From assembly GCA_016800925.1 (NCBI GenBank), contig JABCPU010000002.1, positions 248,001-312,000 of the forward strand: DNA of 64,000 nt, given 5' to 3'. Shown here piece after piece: positions 42,382 through 55,019 of this stretch; position 1 is the stretch's first letter, and the number at the start of each line of letters is the position of its first letter. Below the pieces are notes generated by a model, which was given only the letters and a program-made list of their open reading frames with translations, was not told the DNA's origin and ran no database searches. Both the position numbers and the translations under genes were made by a program. This DNA is from Suillus spraguei (Eukaryota > Basidiomycota > Agaricomycetes > Boletales > Suillaceae).

Positions 42382-43090
42382 TGTTACAAAAACACCTTCT
42401 TGTGCCCCTACTATCATTTTTTCTCCTATGCATCGCCATCTACTCTCGTCCCAACGAGGCCTCCATCCTCATCCTCCGCTACCTTGTCTGGCTTGCCATC
42501 ATCACTCCCTACCTCGCCTATGCTCACCTCCTTCATTGTCACTAACCATGCACTCTTCTGGTACTCCTCACACCTCAAACACCTCTGTCGTGTTCGATGC
42601 TTTCCTCTGCGCTTCAACATGCGCCACCCCCTGGTTCACACAAACAACTCTCTGGCTCAAGGACTACGTCTGGTGTCATATTTCCTTTTATCTTTTCCTT
42701 TGCATTTACCTATGACTCCTGTGTCGCCTCATTGGCTCATACCTTTTATACCTTCGGCTCCGCACCTATGACTCCCTTTTGCACATGCATGCATTCATTG
42801 GTTCATATGCCTCTGACTCATCTATGAGCATGTGTCTTCCTATTCACTATCTGACTTCATACTTAATCTAGCGATACTTACATATTCGCACTCCGCTTCA
42901 ATCTTATGTATAAATATGCACAGATAGCCTTTGTACTTCTTTAACTTGAATCTGCTTGATCTTTGACCCTGAACTTCCTTTCAATAAGCTTCAATAAGCT
43001 TATTGTCTATACTTCGACTTCTTAGAAGCTCATCGCTTCTAAGTCTATTCGTCATCGTAGAACCCGTCGCTGAGATGTGGTTGTGAGACA
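42382..43090 (+). repeat. Probable LTR, boundaries uncertain
   Basis: It begins TGTTACAAAAACACC.. with TTGTGCCCCTACTATC, similar in style to the solo LTR at 55494 (TGTTACAG..CGTGCCCCTATTC). It holds a TATA-like TATGTATAAATATG near 42904 and may end ..GTTGTGAGACA near 43090. No matching target duplication was found. Confidence 0.45.
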
Positions 43091-43224
43091 GCACATTGTG
43101 CCTACCTCCAACCCGACGCAACTAGCGCACCCCACGCTAGGCGACCAATACACATGGGCCACCGCTCTTTATAGAGTGCCTGTCGCAGACACCACTCAAG
43201 TTCCTTAGCACCTGGCTAGGTTGC

Positions 43225-44320
43225 TAACACCTTGGAGGCCCTCCACAAAGCATGGTCCACTCATCGAGATCGTGAAAAGTATGTTGACTTTCAGACAGGA
43301 CTTGCTGCAGGAGTGCAAAAGATTGCAGAATACTATGAAAAGTCTGCCGAGTCAGACACCTACATCATAGCAATGTGTATGTGATATTTATTGTTGTGTC
43401 AGATTTGTTAGCTTAACATCAGACACAGTGCTCAATCCTGCACAAAAGGCAAACCATATTCATCAGTACTGGGGTGAATACCTATATCAAGATGCTCTCA
43501 CGCATGCAGAAAAGATCGTAAGTTTTTAGTGCATGATACCAGCTAAGTTATTGAAATCATAAAACATTAGTACAAAGCACGCTATCAAGAAATGTATGCC
43601 AATGGTTCACTGAAGCCTGCTGAAGCAAAGACAGCCACTGGAGTGAGCTGCAAGCTTTCGATGCTCATGCGTGAGCTATCAGACGATGAAGATGATAATG
43701 CTACACCAACCCCTACCTCGAGCTTGTCTGATGATCCAATGAGGCCATGGCTACAGGATTTCAATATGTACCTCAATTCAAAGGATCATCTGGGGGGCCA
43801 AAGTATTGTGAGATGGTGGGAAGTTAATGCTTCTCATTATCCTGTCTGGGCCTCACTGGCACAGGATTTCCTTTTGATCATGGGTTCTTCTGTCTCAAGT
43901 GAGCGTTCCTTCTTGTCAGCAGGAATTACTATCAGTAAGCAGCGAAATCAACTAAAGGCTGACATTGTCAAAGCTGTACAGTGTCTCAAGTGTATGATCA
44001 AGCGAGACCTCTTGTTCCGAGACTCGCATGATCTGTCTGTCAGAGTCGAAGTCGAAGAAATGGATGCCAGTGTAAAACTCACTGATCAGGACGAAGAGAG
44101 CTGGGATAGTACCATGATGATTGAGGATGTAGAAGAAGTACACTGCGAGGTAGATGACACTGAGGACGCGGAGGTAGAGATACTGATGCTAGACAAGAAT
44201 TGAGTACTTTCTGGTAACCAGCCGCGGCCTGGGCCGAGCCAAGCCCTAGCCAAGCCTGAGCCTTGTCAGGCCGAGCCGTAGCCCCGGCTTTTGAGCCGAG
44301 CCGGGCCGGGAACATCACTA
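43225..44320 (+). pseudogene. hAT transposase, 5'-truncated, with right terminal sequence
   Basis: Exons near 43228-43380, 43430-43518 and 43570-44203 encode the C-terminal half of a hAT transposase. The dimerisation signature is clear: RWWEVNASHYPVWASLAQDFLLI followed by SSVSSERSFLSAG. The N-terminal BED finger and first catalytic residues are absent; the gene is cut off next to the LTR-like sequence at 42382-43090. Downstream, 44220-44320 is rich in GGGCCGAGCC words and ends in AACATCACTA, whose reverse complement TAGTGATGTT is a typical hAT terminus. The stop is at 44201-44203. Confidence 0.75.
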
Positions 44321-44653
44321 GTCTACATGGAATACTAGAATTGGCCTGAATTTCACTGGCAATCCAAATTTGAACCAAGAAAAGACCTGAAATGTGTTAG
44401 CTGGCTTATAATGGATTGCCACCACAAATGTCTGAATTCATTGCAGACAACTTAAAAGTAACTCCAAAATAAAATGACAAACTTAACAAATAGCTGGTCC
44501 TGCGTGACTTATTAAATCATGTTGTGACAAAAGATTTGGAACTTCGAATTGCTAGAGCACTCATGAACCAAAATCATAACCCTAGCAGTATCCTACGGTA
44601 ATTACGTATGCTCTCACAGGTAACAAAAACATGACCAAAGATGTAAATGCTGA
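44321..44653. other. Spacer between the transposon island and NUP82
   Basis: About 330 bp with no gene or recognisable repeat. It ends at the NUP82 stop codon and probably contains its 3' untranslated region. Confidence 0.4.
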
Positions 44654-47444
44654 CTAGTTCTGGGGGGTTTCCCGCAGCGATGGCGGGCGAGCCAGCGAAA
44701 GTTCCAATTTTGACGCCATTTTCATGATCGTTTCCTCCAGCTCAGCTATTTTAGTGCGCCTATAATATTAATCAAGTTAACTTAGAGGTCGCTAGTTCAA
44801 CTCAAAGGGCCTACTCTTGGTTCGTTCGCTCTCCAAATTGGAAAGCCTGGGATAACCCAAGTCCACTCTCACACAAGCGCCTCTTGCGTTCTGCTTCCTT
44901 CACAGCCATGTCATTCAAGCTGGGCAACATTCGGTCGTACTCGCGTTTGAGCTACACAGTAGTCAGCTGGGATCCAAATCCATGGGAGAAATAATTACCA
45001 GTGATGTCCGTGCAGCGAGAGATTGCTCGTCATACCTGCCCGCCCCTGCGATTTCCGCCTTCATCCTCCGTAATTCCTCAAACCACTTCGTCTCATATTC
45101 ACTAAGTTTTGGCGATGCTTGCTGCATAAGAGTTTGCAGTCTGTGATCTAGCCTCGATGCCAGCGCCCTATATGCTTCCCGTATTCTCTCGAGCCGCTCT
45201 TTAACTTCGCTATTCCGCAAGCCGCTCAGCTGTTCAATGAGATCAAGCATCGCACCACACTTCTGTTGCTGTCGCTCAAATTCCTTCGCCTGCAGTTCGG
45301 CTCGTACTTCTGTAGCTTTGTATGCGAGGATGATTTTGTGGATCTGTGATGTCAAGCCCTCAATTGTTGAACCCAGATTTCGCAATGTTTCAGGGGTAAG
45401 TACGAATTCTGTTTTGGTGTCTGGCGTCCCGACCGCGATGCGAGGATTGCTGGGCGGTCCGGAGGGACGCAAAAGCGCTAGAGGTGGCACGAAGGGCTCC
45501 GTGCCTAAAAGCGAGACGTACGCCGATGGCCCTTCAATAGGTGCAAGAAAATCCTCCGATCCAGCAATAATCGGATTTGAGCACCTATTGACTGGTTGAA
45601 TCATTAAGATCGTAGAGGCATATTTATTCACATACCTTCGATCCACTGAATAGGTATTCACCAATGGCACGACATGCGTGCCTGCCGACTTTTGCAATGC
45701 TTGATTCAGTGCGACACCGTCGTCGTCATCTGCGCGGAGTCCATTGGTGAGACATTGCAGCAGATCTCCAAATCAAGGACATGAACGCCAAAAGCATGGT
45801 AGACGTAAACAGTATCATCATGTATCGGATCCATCAACAAGATAGGGCGGTTTGCTTGAAGGAGGTCGAGAGCGGGTGTGCCTGATGACAAAGGAGATGT
45901 TTGTTTCAGCATCGAAATCAAGCCCAAGTCTATGCACTCGTAGACTGCTAGCATAGGCAAGTCCTGAGACTTATCCTAGAGTCGCGTGCATAAGCAGCAA
46001 TGATGCAACAAATTTGACAACAAACCCCTTTGCTCTCCCACCGTGCTTCAACTTTCTCCACGTCTAGACACACATCAACTTTACCGTCTTGATGAGTGAC
46101 AATGAGAATCCCAAGACGCTCAGTCTCGCCCGCATCTTCATCGTCATCGTCACGAATGAAAGCAAGATACGCGATGTCCGTTGCATCACCACCTTCACTG
46201 TCTTCCAATGAACGAGGCGAAGGTTGGAGGAGAAAAGGCCCCTGACGCATCGGTTGGCTTTTTATGGTCATAGGAGGGTGCATAGAGAAGGAACGGGAGA
46301 TTGCTGGGTACACAGTCCCCGCTGGAAGTTGCTTCAGCAAGGTTGTGACATACTTCCGCTGATAGTCGTAGAGCGTCGAAAGAACCGATATCCCACTAGA
46401 TGCACCCTGAGATAGGAACTCCTGTTTGGCGGAGATGAAACACTCGAGAGCGTGAACGTAGGACGATGGTACAGATCTTAGAATCGATTAAGAAGTAGCA
46501 TCACATGAGATGACAAAACTTACGCGTTTTGGGGCATGTAGGGCATATGGCATAAATGTCTCCTGACCTCATAACAGCATAGACGGTGAGCGGGCCCCCA
46601 ATCTGCTTTTCCCTTTCCTAGAGTGAATGATGCGACCTCGCGCTCGGCTGGATCTTCAGCCAAATATGACTTCGAGGTCTTCTTCTCGGGAACAAAGGAC
46701 AAAACTTGTTGGGGCTCTTCAATATCAACCGAAATGTCATACTCTCTGAAAAAGATTAGTGAATACACTAAACTCGTCGTTGTAAACCCAACCTTAGTTT
46801 CCCATCGACGGTCATGATCATAAGAGTGGACCCTGCCTCCCCCCACGGATGCCATTCGATCTTGGCAATGGGGGCAGACGAATGCGAATGATGGTAGAAA
46901 GATCCTACTTGGATTGACCTTTGCGGATGGATTAAATGTAACGTTCATACAAAAACCGCTCACTTACTTGCAGTCTACAGAACCAGACGCAAGCTTGGAA
47001 TACCCGGCACGAGGGAGGACCACAACTGCGACCTGGTGTGCTCCTGCCACAGCTATGAGCTTCCCACTCGGATTCAGTGCAATTTGGTGGATCCAAAATT
47101 GAATATTTGGGGTGTTCAAGATCTTCTCCGGCGGTGAGCCACGACCAGAATTATCAGAATGCACGTACTTTGAACGAGTTGTTCGTACTCCTCCCAAGCT
47201 TAGAGGCCGAAAGAGAAGTTATCCTCAGTTCGTACCCAGCTGCTACGATTAGATCAGAGTCCTTGAGGACCATAACCTGACGACGTCCTGAACGGGGGAC
47301 ATCCAAAGGCCCCTCATTGAGTATAGATTTCTTCAGAGTACTCGTGGAAAGATCCAGTGACTCCTCTGACTGTCCTCCACATCCATTTGGAAGCGTAAAT
47401 ATTGGGTGTCCTTCAAGCATTGTTCTCCAATCATCTTGGGTCAT
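44654..47444 (-). CDS. NUP82: Nucleoporin Nup82 (Nup88-like)
   Basis: Nup82 is a cytoplasmic-side nuclear pore component that anchors the mRNA export platform. It has an N-terminal beta-propeller and a C-terminal coiled coil, and both are seen. The N-terminus is MTQDDWRTMLEGHPIF (start 47442-47444). Propeller-like segments follow: IQFWIHQIALNPSGKLIAVAG, IAKIEWHPWGEAGSTLLIMTVDGKLREYD and GKADWGPLTVYAVMRSGDIYAICP. The C-terminal helices run from TPETLRNLGSTIEGL through RLERIREAYRALASRLDHRLQ and LKREYDRMLPSLN. A final intron joins ..ERTNQE to RTKIAELEETIMKMASKLEL, with the stop at 44654-44656. Introns are short. It shares a 160-bp divergent promoter with the proteasome alpha gene. Confidence 0.82.
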
Positions 47445-47603
47445 GGTTAGTAGTACTCAGTCGCGTCGGTAAAGACACTGAAGACAGGGAGTGCAGCCAA
47501 ACCAGCTCAGAAATGCGCCTGACCCGGTTCAGTTATAATTTCCCGCGGGCTGACGCGCTCAAGCTTGCGCGTACGAGAACAGCTCACTTGCATACTTACT
47601 ACC
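47445..47603. promoter_or_regulatory. Divergent promoter NUP82 / PRE10
   Basis: 159 bp between the two start codons. No TATA box is visible. A palindrome-like CAGCTCAGAAATGCGCCTGA and a GC-rich CCCGCGGG occur. The close spacing suggests a shared bidirectional promoter. Confidence 0.5.
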
Positions 47604-48664
47604 ATGACTTCCATCGGGACAGGCTACGATCTTTCAGCTAGCACATATTCACCAGATGGCCGTATATTTCAGGTGAAATTGTTGAAACTCGTCGAATACT
47701 GCAATGTTCTCAATCTTGTTATCCTAGGTCGAATACGCTAACAAGGCGGTAGAGAACTCAGGGTGTATACGGTTTCTTTCGTACTTTAATCATTGCTAAT
47801 GGTCTGTCGTATTAAATCAGCACTGCGATCGGGCTACGCGTCAAAGACGGTGTCGTCCTTGCGGTGGAGAAGCTCATACACTCCAAGCTCCTTGTCCCAG
47901 GAGCTAACCGACGCATTCAAACAGTAGACAAACATATAGGCATGGTGAGTGTCATGTTAAGTTCTGAATGAACTTCTTTATCATGTCTGCTCAAGGCATC
48001 CGCCGGCCTTCTCGCCGATGGCAGGAAAATATCACAGTTAGCTCGTGATGCGGGGGCTCAGACTCGAAAAATGTGGAGAGAGCCTTTAACTGTGAAGGTG
48101 ATCAGATTACGCTGGAACGTCAGTATGTTATACTCATCCACTATCACTAGGCCCTGTCAGATTCTGTAAGCTGGAATGCCCAAACCTATACGTTGTACTC
48201 GTCTGTCCGTCCGTTCGGCGTCAGTACAATCTTTGGTGGCGTTGACAAGAGTGGTCCTTCACTGTATATTGTTGAGCCTAGTGGTGTCTGCCTAGTGAGT
48301 GCATTGCAAGTCAAACTATCTCGATACTGATAATATACCAGGGATATCACGGTGCGGCAGTCGGCAAAGGCCGTCAGCTGGCCAAAACCGAGCTAGAGAA
48401 ACTTAAACTGTCGGAACTGTCGATGCGTGAAGCCGTTATGGAGGCTGCAAGAATGTACGCTATCTGTTATCTGGGTTCGTGTTTCTCACCTAAATATCTC
48501 ACCGCAGAATATACCTCGTCCATGATGACAACAAAGAGAAGGAATTTGAGCTAGAGATGACTTGGGTTGGTACTGAGTCAAACGACCTTCATTTGCCTGT
48601 ACCAACCGACCTCCTCGAAGAGGCAAAGAGGAAAGCTAAGGAAACATTAGAGACCTTCGAGTAA
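47604..48664 (+). CDS. PRE10: 20S proteasome alpha subunit (Pre10 / PSMA3)
   Basis: An alpha-ring subunit of the 20S core. It begins [27 protein letters not shown] at 47604, the alpha-subunit N-terminal signature. TGYD...[20 protein letters not shown] is closest to the Pre10/PSMA3 type. Further motifs: [59 protein letters not shown]. The tail is ETLETFE with TAA at 48662-48664. About six introns near 50 bp. The product is about 250 residues, normal for the family. No catalytic Thr is expected. It converges with RPN12, whose stop is 84 bp away. Confidence 0.93.
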
Positions 48665-48747
48665 TTCGGACGATAGCACGTTTGATATCATCGTTCCTCA
48701 GCTTGTCCGGAAAGTATTGTGTGAAGGAGCCAAACATTTGGTGGTGT

Positions 48748-49793
48748 CTACACAATTTGCTCCAGCTCGCGAGCGTACGCTAGGTTTGCTGCAATGAGTT
48801 TCTGCGTTGGAATCTCTACTTGTTCATCATTCTTCTTTGCAAATGTTATCATGCCAGCTGTCAGATCTACCTGCCAACCGCGCTGTAAACAAGATCAGCA
48901 AAAGAGAGTTTTGAGGTCATTAAAGCTCTACCTGTTGGGCGAACACCAATAAACCAGACTGTGAGGGAAAGAATAGCAGAGTTGCAGCGTCCTTCAAAGG
49001 GAGGCTATCGTACGCCGACTCCTCGCAACTGGCAATCTCATTCCTGGCAATAACCCTCAGTGACATTGATTAGACCAACAGAAAAAAGCTCACCGAATGG
49101 TGCCCATAAGACTGTCTACAAAGAATTTGTACTCTTCCGCCGGTGCTTCTTCACGAGCATTCCACACTTTACTGTAGCTACCTTCCATGAGCCAGCGCTC
49201 GAGATTCACTGGATGTCTAATGTATGGATTTGTGTTGATCTCATCAGCAGGAAGTGGAAGTGATTCAAGTGTAGTGTGAAAATCAGCGATGCGGTTTTGT
49301 GTGAGTAGACGGATGAGGTTCAAGCCCCGGACTGCAAATTCACGCTTCGACGGAGGGAGGCTTGATCTGATGCCTGTGAGGAAAAGCTAATCTGGGGTAG
49401 CAGATTTATGCATACCTGAAGTCCGTGTAGAAAGTGTGCAGCTGAGAGAAATATCTATCGAACGAAGGGACGTCTTTCGCTCTTATACTCCAGAAGACCC
49501 CGATTTCGAGGATGTCACCTGTCCCATTGTCATCACATAACACATCAGAGACCGTTCTGACGTACGAGCAACGACCAAGTCATGGAGGTTTGTTTCTCCT
49601 TGGGGGATCAATAGACCTGCTTCTATTAAGCCAACCTAGCATCAAGTCAGTCATGCATATACAAAGCTTTGGATTAACTTGGCGACACCTTTAGCTGGGC
49701 TAGCAGTGTCCCGCATTTCTTTAGATCGGACGGTCGCGCATCAAATGCACGCTGTAGTTCGTTATATGATGTAGCCAAATTCTGAGAAGTCAT
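48748..49793 (-). CDS. RPN12: 26S proteasome lid subunit Rpn12 (PSMD8)
   Basis: Rpn12 is a PCI-domain subunit of the regulatory particle lid. It starts at 49791-49793 ([17 protein letters not shown]). Key parts: [19 protein letters not shown], then [44 protein letters not shown] and [22 protein letters not shown]. The PCI winged-helix end reads [27 protein letters not shown] and finishes ARELEQIV with the stop at 48748-48750. About five short introns. The divergent neighbour PRE3 starts 152 bp away. Confidence 0.9.
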
Positions 49794-49945
49794 TGTGACT
49801 ATAATAAAAGTTACAAGTTCGGTGAATGGAAATCAGAAACAAGTGAGAACACGCGTCCAGACGCGTCAGCGCTATTTAGCTACTCAGCCACAACTCAATA
49901 TTGACATTACACTTCTTCATAACACACGACGATATCGACAGCAAC

Positions 49946-50917
49946 ATGGATCGCATCGACATGAACAGGCTCAAGAGCGGAGAGGTCAATCTCGGGGTAT
50001 GAACGTTCAAATCATTATTCTATCATCATTAATGTACGCCATTGGCAGACCTCTATTATGGCAGTTCAATTCGACAAGGGCGTCGTCATCGGCGCCGACA
50101 GCCGTACGACGACTGGAAGCTACATCGTGCGCACTCTTACTTACTTACTGTTTATTTCCTTATCTCTACGAAACCAAGGCCAACCGTGTAACAGACAAGC
50201 TCACACATGTTCATGATCGGATATACTGCTGTCGCTCAGGATCTGCAGCTGACACGCAAGCCGTTGCAGATATGATACATCACTACCTGCAGCTATATAC
50301 GTGCGCCTTCGTTTCTCAACAGTCATGGGTTCGCTTGTACTGAGCACTAACAGACAAATCCACGGCGCCCACCCTCCAGTTTCGTCAGCTGCGGGCATGT
50401 TCCAGGATATTTGCTATGATAATAAAGATGCTCTTAGCGCAGGTATCATTGTTGCGGGGTGGGACAAGGAGGTCGGTCCAAGTGTATACAACATTCCTCT
50501 AGGCGGAGGACTTTTCCGCCAGCCGTGGGCCATTGGAGGTGCGTCTGGCGTAGCTCATGTTCGATACCGAGTCAATTATGTCAATTTTTAGGCTCTGGTT
50601 CAACATATGTATACGGTTACTGTGATGCTACATACCAAGATGGGTGGGGACGGGATGAGACCGTCGAATTCGTGAAAAACAGTGCGTGCTTGACCTGCAT
50701 TTTCCTGCATTTAATTTAGTTGTGTCGCATAGCACTTGCACTTGCGATGGCAAGAGACGGCTCGTCAGGAGGTGTCATCCGCATGTGTGTGATCACAGAG
50801 GACGGTGTCGAGCGACTCTTTGTTCCCGGCGACAAACTTCCTAAGTTCTGGGAAGGCCGTGAGGTACTGTCAAAGCCTGTGAAGAGCGTGGAATCAGCCG
50901 CAATGGCTATTGAGTAG
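49946..50917 (+). CDS. PRE3: 20S proteasome beta-1 catalytic subunit (Pre3 / PSMB6)
   Basis: Beta-1 carries the caspase-like activity of the 20S core and is made as a precursor cut before its N-terminal Thr. The short propeptide reads [17 protein letters not shown] (start 49946). The first intron falls exactly at the G/T cleavage point, and the mature chain opens [20 protein letters not shown]. Then come [56 protein letters not shown] and [12 protein letters not shown]. The end is VESAAMAIE with the stop at 50915-50917. The catalytic Thr1, Asp17 and Lys33 positions appear conserved as far as can be read. The last intron needs the CGCATAG acceptor (just before CACTTGCACTTG) to give [13 protein letters not shown]. 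Confidence 0.92.
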
Positions 50918-51022
50918 ATGTGTAGACTTTGCAAAATTACAACATCTTTGTCTTGCAAGCGGGCATTGTGATTAATATTTCTTGTGATTAAATGACATGC
51001 TAAGCATTATCGGTATGGTTGC

Positions 51023-52510
51023 TCAGTACATATGCTCTGCCCAGGATAACCTCCATGCTGCATCGACCTCCCAGTGACTCGTCTCAACAGCGGAACCGTA
51101 AGCTTGGCCCTCCCACATCCGCAATCTCCAGAGGGCTATTGCCAAAGGCACAACATCCGCCCGTTTGGCAGTATGCTGATTCGAACACAGCAGGAACGCA
51201 TGGCTTCCCTTGGCATCACCGCGGGCTCGCGAAGACTTTTCATGTTGGGAAGAACCAAGGGCTGGATGTGCGCGCGACCGTGCTCTACGCTCCGCCTGAA
51301 GTAGCTTACAGAGTGCTTCATATAGCGCTGCTCGCTGTGGTCGGGCAGGAAATAAGGACAGACCGTGGTAGAGAGGAGCTTGCGCAACCGGAAGAAGAGG
51401 AGAAACTTATATCATCATCCGTGACCGGATGGAGAAGGGAGAGAGGGGGGAGACGCTGCGATGAGGTTTCTGAGCTGTCAGTATCGATTTGTACAATATC
51501 AGCGATGTCCAACTGTGCGGAGGGTTGTGGCTTCTCCTTTGTTTCTGGGTTCCGGTTGACTGGGGGTACTACCATCAGGGCTACTGCATCTCTGTGAGGT
51601 ATCGAGTTAGTTTGCCGAACTACGTTCCATTCGGAACGGGTGAGTCTTCGGAGCACCGTCGCCGCAGGGTCTTCCAAAGGACTTCCAGCGAGCTTTTTAG
51701 TAAGAAGTTCCAGTTCCTGCAGGACTCGTAAACGAAGCTGATAACCGATGCGTACTGATAACAAAGGTGCCATAGCCGAGTTCGGTGACATTTTGCGCAG
51801 CGGAACTGGGAAGAGCTCAGTGATGGCTGGAATGAAGTTTCAACTCGTCACGCACTTCTAGAACTTGCATATGGAAGGGCATCTTTCCAGCATACAATAT
51901 AACACGCAGATGTGGATCGACGAGGCTTAAATTTAGGATGCTCAATACCATCTGGAACTAGTTGCTGCTGTTCGCGTACTCCCTGAGAGGCTGGGAAGCG
52001 CACGGGTGCCAGGCGAATGAGAAAGTCTAGGAGTTGAATGAAGGAGGTGTAACATGAGCCTTTCCTATTCACGCACCCCTGGGTAGTTTTTTACGCGTTA
52101 TTTGACATTCTCGCAACGGCGAAGCGAGCATTCTGACTGCATCAGAACGATAAGTACACAAATAGTGGGGACGGTGTACCTAACGCACGGTAAGGGCTGG
52201 ACCACCATTCGCGTTCCTCATCCGTCATTTCCCGCGGATGGTCGTGCTCTCCGGTATCTTGTAGTGGCTTCACAAGACGAACCCTGGGTGGCAGTGACTT
52301 GTGTCTGTTATAAAGATGACCTTCGGTGATTGGGTTCGCGTCGTCCAACAAAATTGAGTGAGCCCTGCCTTCTGAAGTGAAAGTAGGCGTCTTTGGAATA
52401 GTATTTTTCATAGAAACACGCTTTTTGTAGCGCGAATGTCTATTGCTCAGCGTGATTGGCTCTGGGGCATCCTGCAAGATTTTGAGCAGACGTGGAAGTA
52501 AGCGAGGCAT
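51023..52510 (-). CDS. Conserved basidiomycete hypothetical protein
   Basis: The start is chosen at 52508-52510 (MPRLLPRLLKILQ), an Arg/Leu-rich N-terminus that could be a mitochondrial targeting helix. Further along: MTDEEREWWSSPYLRMLASPLRECQI, then (after an intron) FLIRLAPVRFP, LVPDGIEHPKFKPR, YIVCWKDA, RLRVLQELELLTKKL and LRRLTRSEWNVVRQT with VPPVNRNPETKEKP. The C-terminal part reads RAALYEALCKLLQAERRARS, HAFLLCSN, LAIALWRLRMWEG and ends EHMY with the stop at 51023-51025. Reading across 51350-51450 needs a frame change, so an intron or an indel lies there. I recognise no named family. A mitochondrial role would be inference from the N-terminus alone. Confidence 0.6.
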
Positions 52511-53889
52511 GTCTAACATACACAAGCACGCATTTCCGGTAGTGACTGTACGAATAATTGATTCGCTAAGCACCTAGGTTATCATTGTGTTCCAGATCAA
52601 AGGTAGATACGAAAGTAAAAGAAGATCGATACCGCTGGACAGCGGCATAGGATAGTAACGCAATGAACGAACACGAACAACTTGAGTATGGAGGGATAGA
52701 ACGCATGGCCACAAAAATTTGACCATAGAAAGGCAAAATCAAACAAAGTATCCAAAACTTGCAACCTTCCTCTGACCCATCCCTCTCTTCGCAGGTGAGG
52801 CTTGTAGGAAAGGAGCTGCGGGTGATTTCTCGGAGACTCGGGGCATCATTGTCTACAGAATGCTTAGTAAATGATTTTATTACTGCCTATGGACAACTAG
52901 AAGTTACACTGAGTATTGAAGCTGAAGTGCTGACACGTTTGACGCGGTACTGACGCAGTATGTGCTATGTTGACGCGGCATGCAGATGGCAAGTGTCTTG
53001 CGGAGCCAGGTGAGATTACCGCTGTGTACAAAAAAAGTTGACAGCAACGGTATTTTGATAAAGAACAAACACATAAATAATAGCTATCATAAATTGACCA
53101 TGTTTTGACCTGGGAAAACATCACGGAAACGTAATCCACTATAGAGTGCTACGGATATGGTTATAAGCAGAGTAGGGATGAGAGGTAAAGTATAATTCTT
53201 TTCTTATTATTTCGACTGACTGTAAACTAAATTTTCGTACAAAATGGGTGCCATTCATTCGAGACTGGCACTCTTAACTAATGCTTTGTTGGTTAGGATA
53301 CATGGGGGCACCACTTGGGCGTCTCTGTGGACCTTGGGACCCATACATCATGAATGTGGGGTGTAGAGAACAAGGGGAATAGCGAGCAAGAAGCCATGGG
53401 GCCCCGAAGCAAATGGTGAATCCTAGGAAGCATGTGGACTACATGTATACTATTCTTTGTGGAGTCTAGTCAGATCTGTTTTGTATATGTATGCAGACAG
53501 AATGCAGATGTACCCAACATGTTTTCAGACATGATACTGATGTCGGATTAGATACATAGATAACTAATCTACCTCCGCACAGCTTGTGTATCCAGTGTCA
53601 GATTAGAGTTTTCCCTGTGTACCTCTCGCTAACCTACTAGCGCTTCGGGATTTGTGTTGTATGCGATATCTATTTATGTTCCGCATATATGGTCTATCCC
53701 TACACTAATCAGATCTGGCTATTTTCTCGTTTCCGCAGTGATTGTAGAGAAACACCAGCCATTGGTCAGCAGTGAAACCATGAAACTCAGGCATGTGTTG
53801 TTGAGTTGCACACAAGTCTCGGACCGACGTTCTGCAAAGTAATACCAACTCAGGTTTTACAGTGAACCCGCTGACAAACACATAGCGTA
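52511..53889. other. Gene-poor interval, no supported feature
   Basis: About 1.4 kb with only short random open frames on both strands. I see no splice-linked coding pattern, RNA gene or element end. Confidence 0.35.
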
Positions 53890-54177
53890 CTCCTACAGAA
53901 AAATTATTACTTATATATGCCAGCCAACGCTAAAACCATGCTGCCGACGCCCGGTAATATTGCGCCATTGATGTGCCATCAATCCCGAAGATTCCCGATA
54001 AGTGTCGAGCTCGTACCTCGACCCCTGATATCCAACATGTGTAAACCACCAACATCATCATCAACACGGACCTGTCCAACCATCTGTATCATTGCTCAAC
54101 TTATACTTGGTACAATAACCCCAGGACAAGCCTGCAGGGATCCACCACTATCTCTTTGAATGCCCCCAATACGCATG

Positions 54178-54450
54178 CATCAGGAAATTCACACATTCCT
54201 TGACGTGCTTAATCAGCTTAACTCACTTATCTCAAAACTTGTTTGCTCTCTCTCACATCATTCACCTGGCATATCTTATATTTTTTGAGTGCGAAATATA
54301 ATAAAACATGTATATTAATATATCTCAACATTTTTTTTCTAAATTCACTCACATTGAAATTTTGGACAAGTAGAATCAATTTCACCAAGGCAGTTAAGTG
54401 TAAATAAGTCTGCATAAGGGCACGTCAAGGAATGTGTGAATTTCCTGATG
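54178..54450. mobile_element. MITE copy 2 (273 bp)
   Basis: Same length as the copy at 22129-22401 and about 97% identical. The 31-bp terminal inverted repeat is perfect here. It is flanked by TG on both sides. It inserted into the left arm of the inverted duplication. Confidence 0.9.
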
Positions 54451-55019
54451 TGTGAATGTCACCTTTTCGCCAACTCCCTGCATTGTCAAGTAACATCCCA
54501 AGAAAGCTACCCAGCCCCTCATGCATTACATAAATAAGACCGGTAGATTCAAATCAATATTAATATTCACTGAGATTTCGGACAGCTAAAGAACAAAAAG
54601 TCATTCACCTTTATATACAGTCTGAGTACTAAAACCTACTAATCACCAAATAAATCAACTAATATTCAACTCCGAGACTGGAGGGAAGATGTCTCGCTGG
54701 TCAAGACCCCATTGTAGGAAAAGAAAGGCCCCCATTCACACCACATTATTCCCCCCTGTATGAACTCAGCGCCAGCCTTTGCCCAGTATTTTACTGGCGG
54801 AGTATATATGTTTACTATTGACGCCACGATAGTACACATACATGCTATAGATCAAGCGGGAGTAAGCCCCGCGAATAGGACTATGTCCAACATAGGGTCT
54901 TCGACAATAAATTTGTTTTTTTTTTATAAAAAAAAGCCTGCAGGGCACTACTTCTTAACATTTTTATTTGTTTTTTGTGGTATGCAAATAAATAACCCTC
55001 TCTCCTAAACCATCCCCAC
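54451..55019. other. Unmatched segment of the left arm
   Basis: About 570 bp with no counterpart in the right arm, so probably a further insertion or a deletion in the other arm. No gene. A T-run/A-run pair at about 54917-54936 could form a hairpin. Confidence 0.35.

Noticed and set aside
42382..43090. Complete LTR with defined target duplication
   Set aside because: The 5 bp on each side of the proposed ends do not match, so only a probable LTR is reported.
53890..54160. Possible hydrophobin fragment on minus
   Set aside because: A short LGLLYQ-like stretch was suggestive, but the eight-cysteine pattern is absent and stops intervene.
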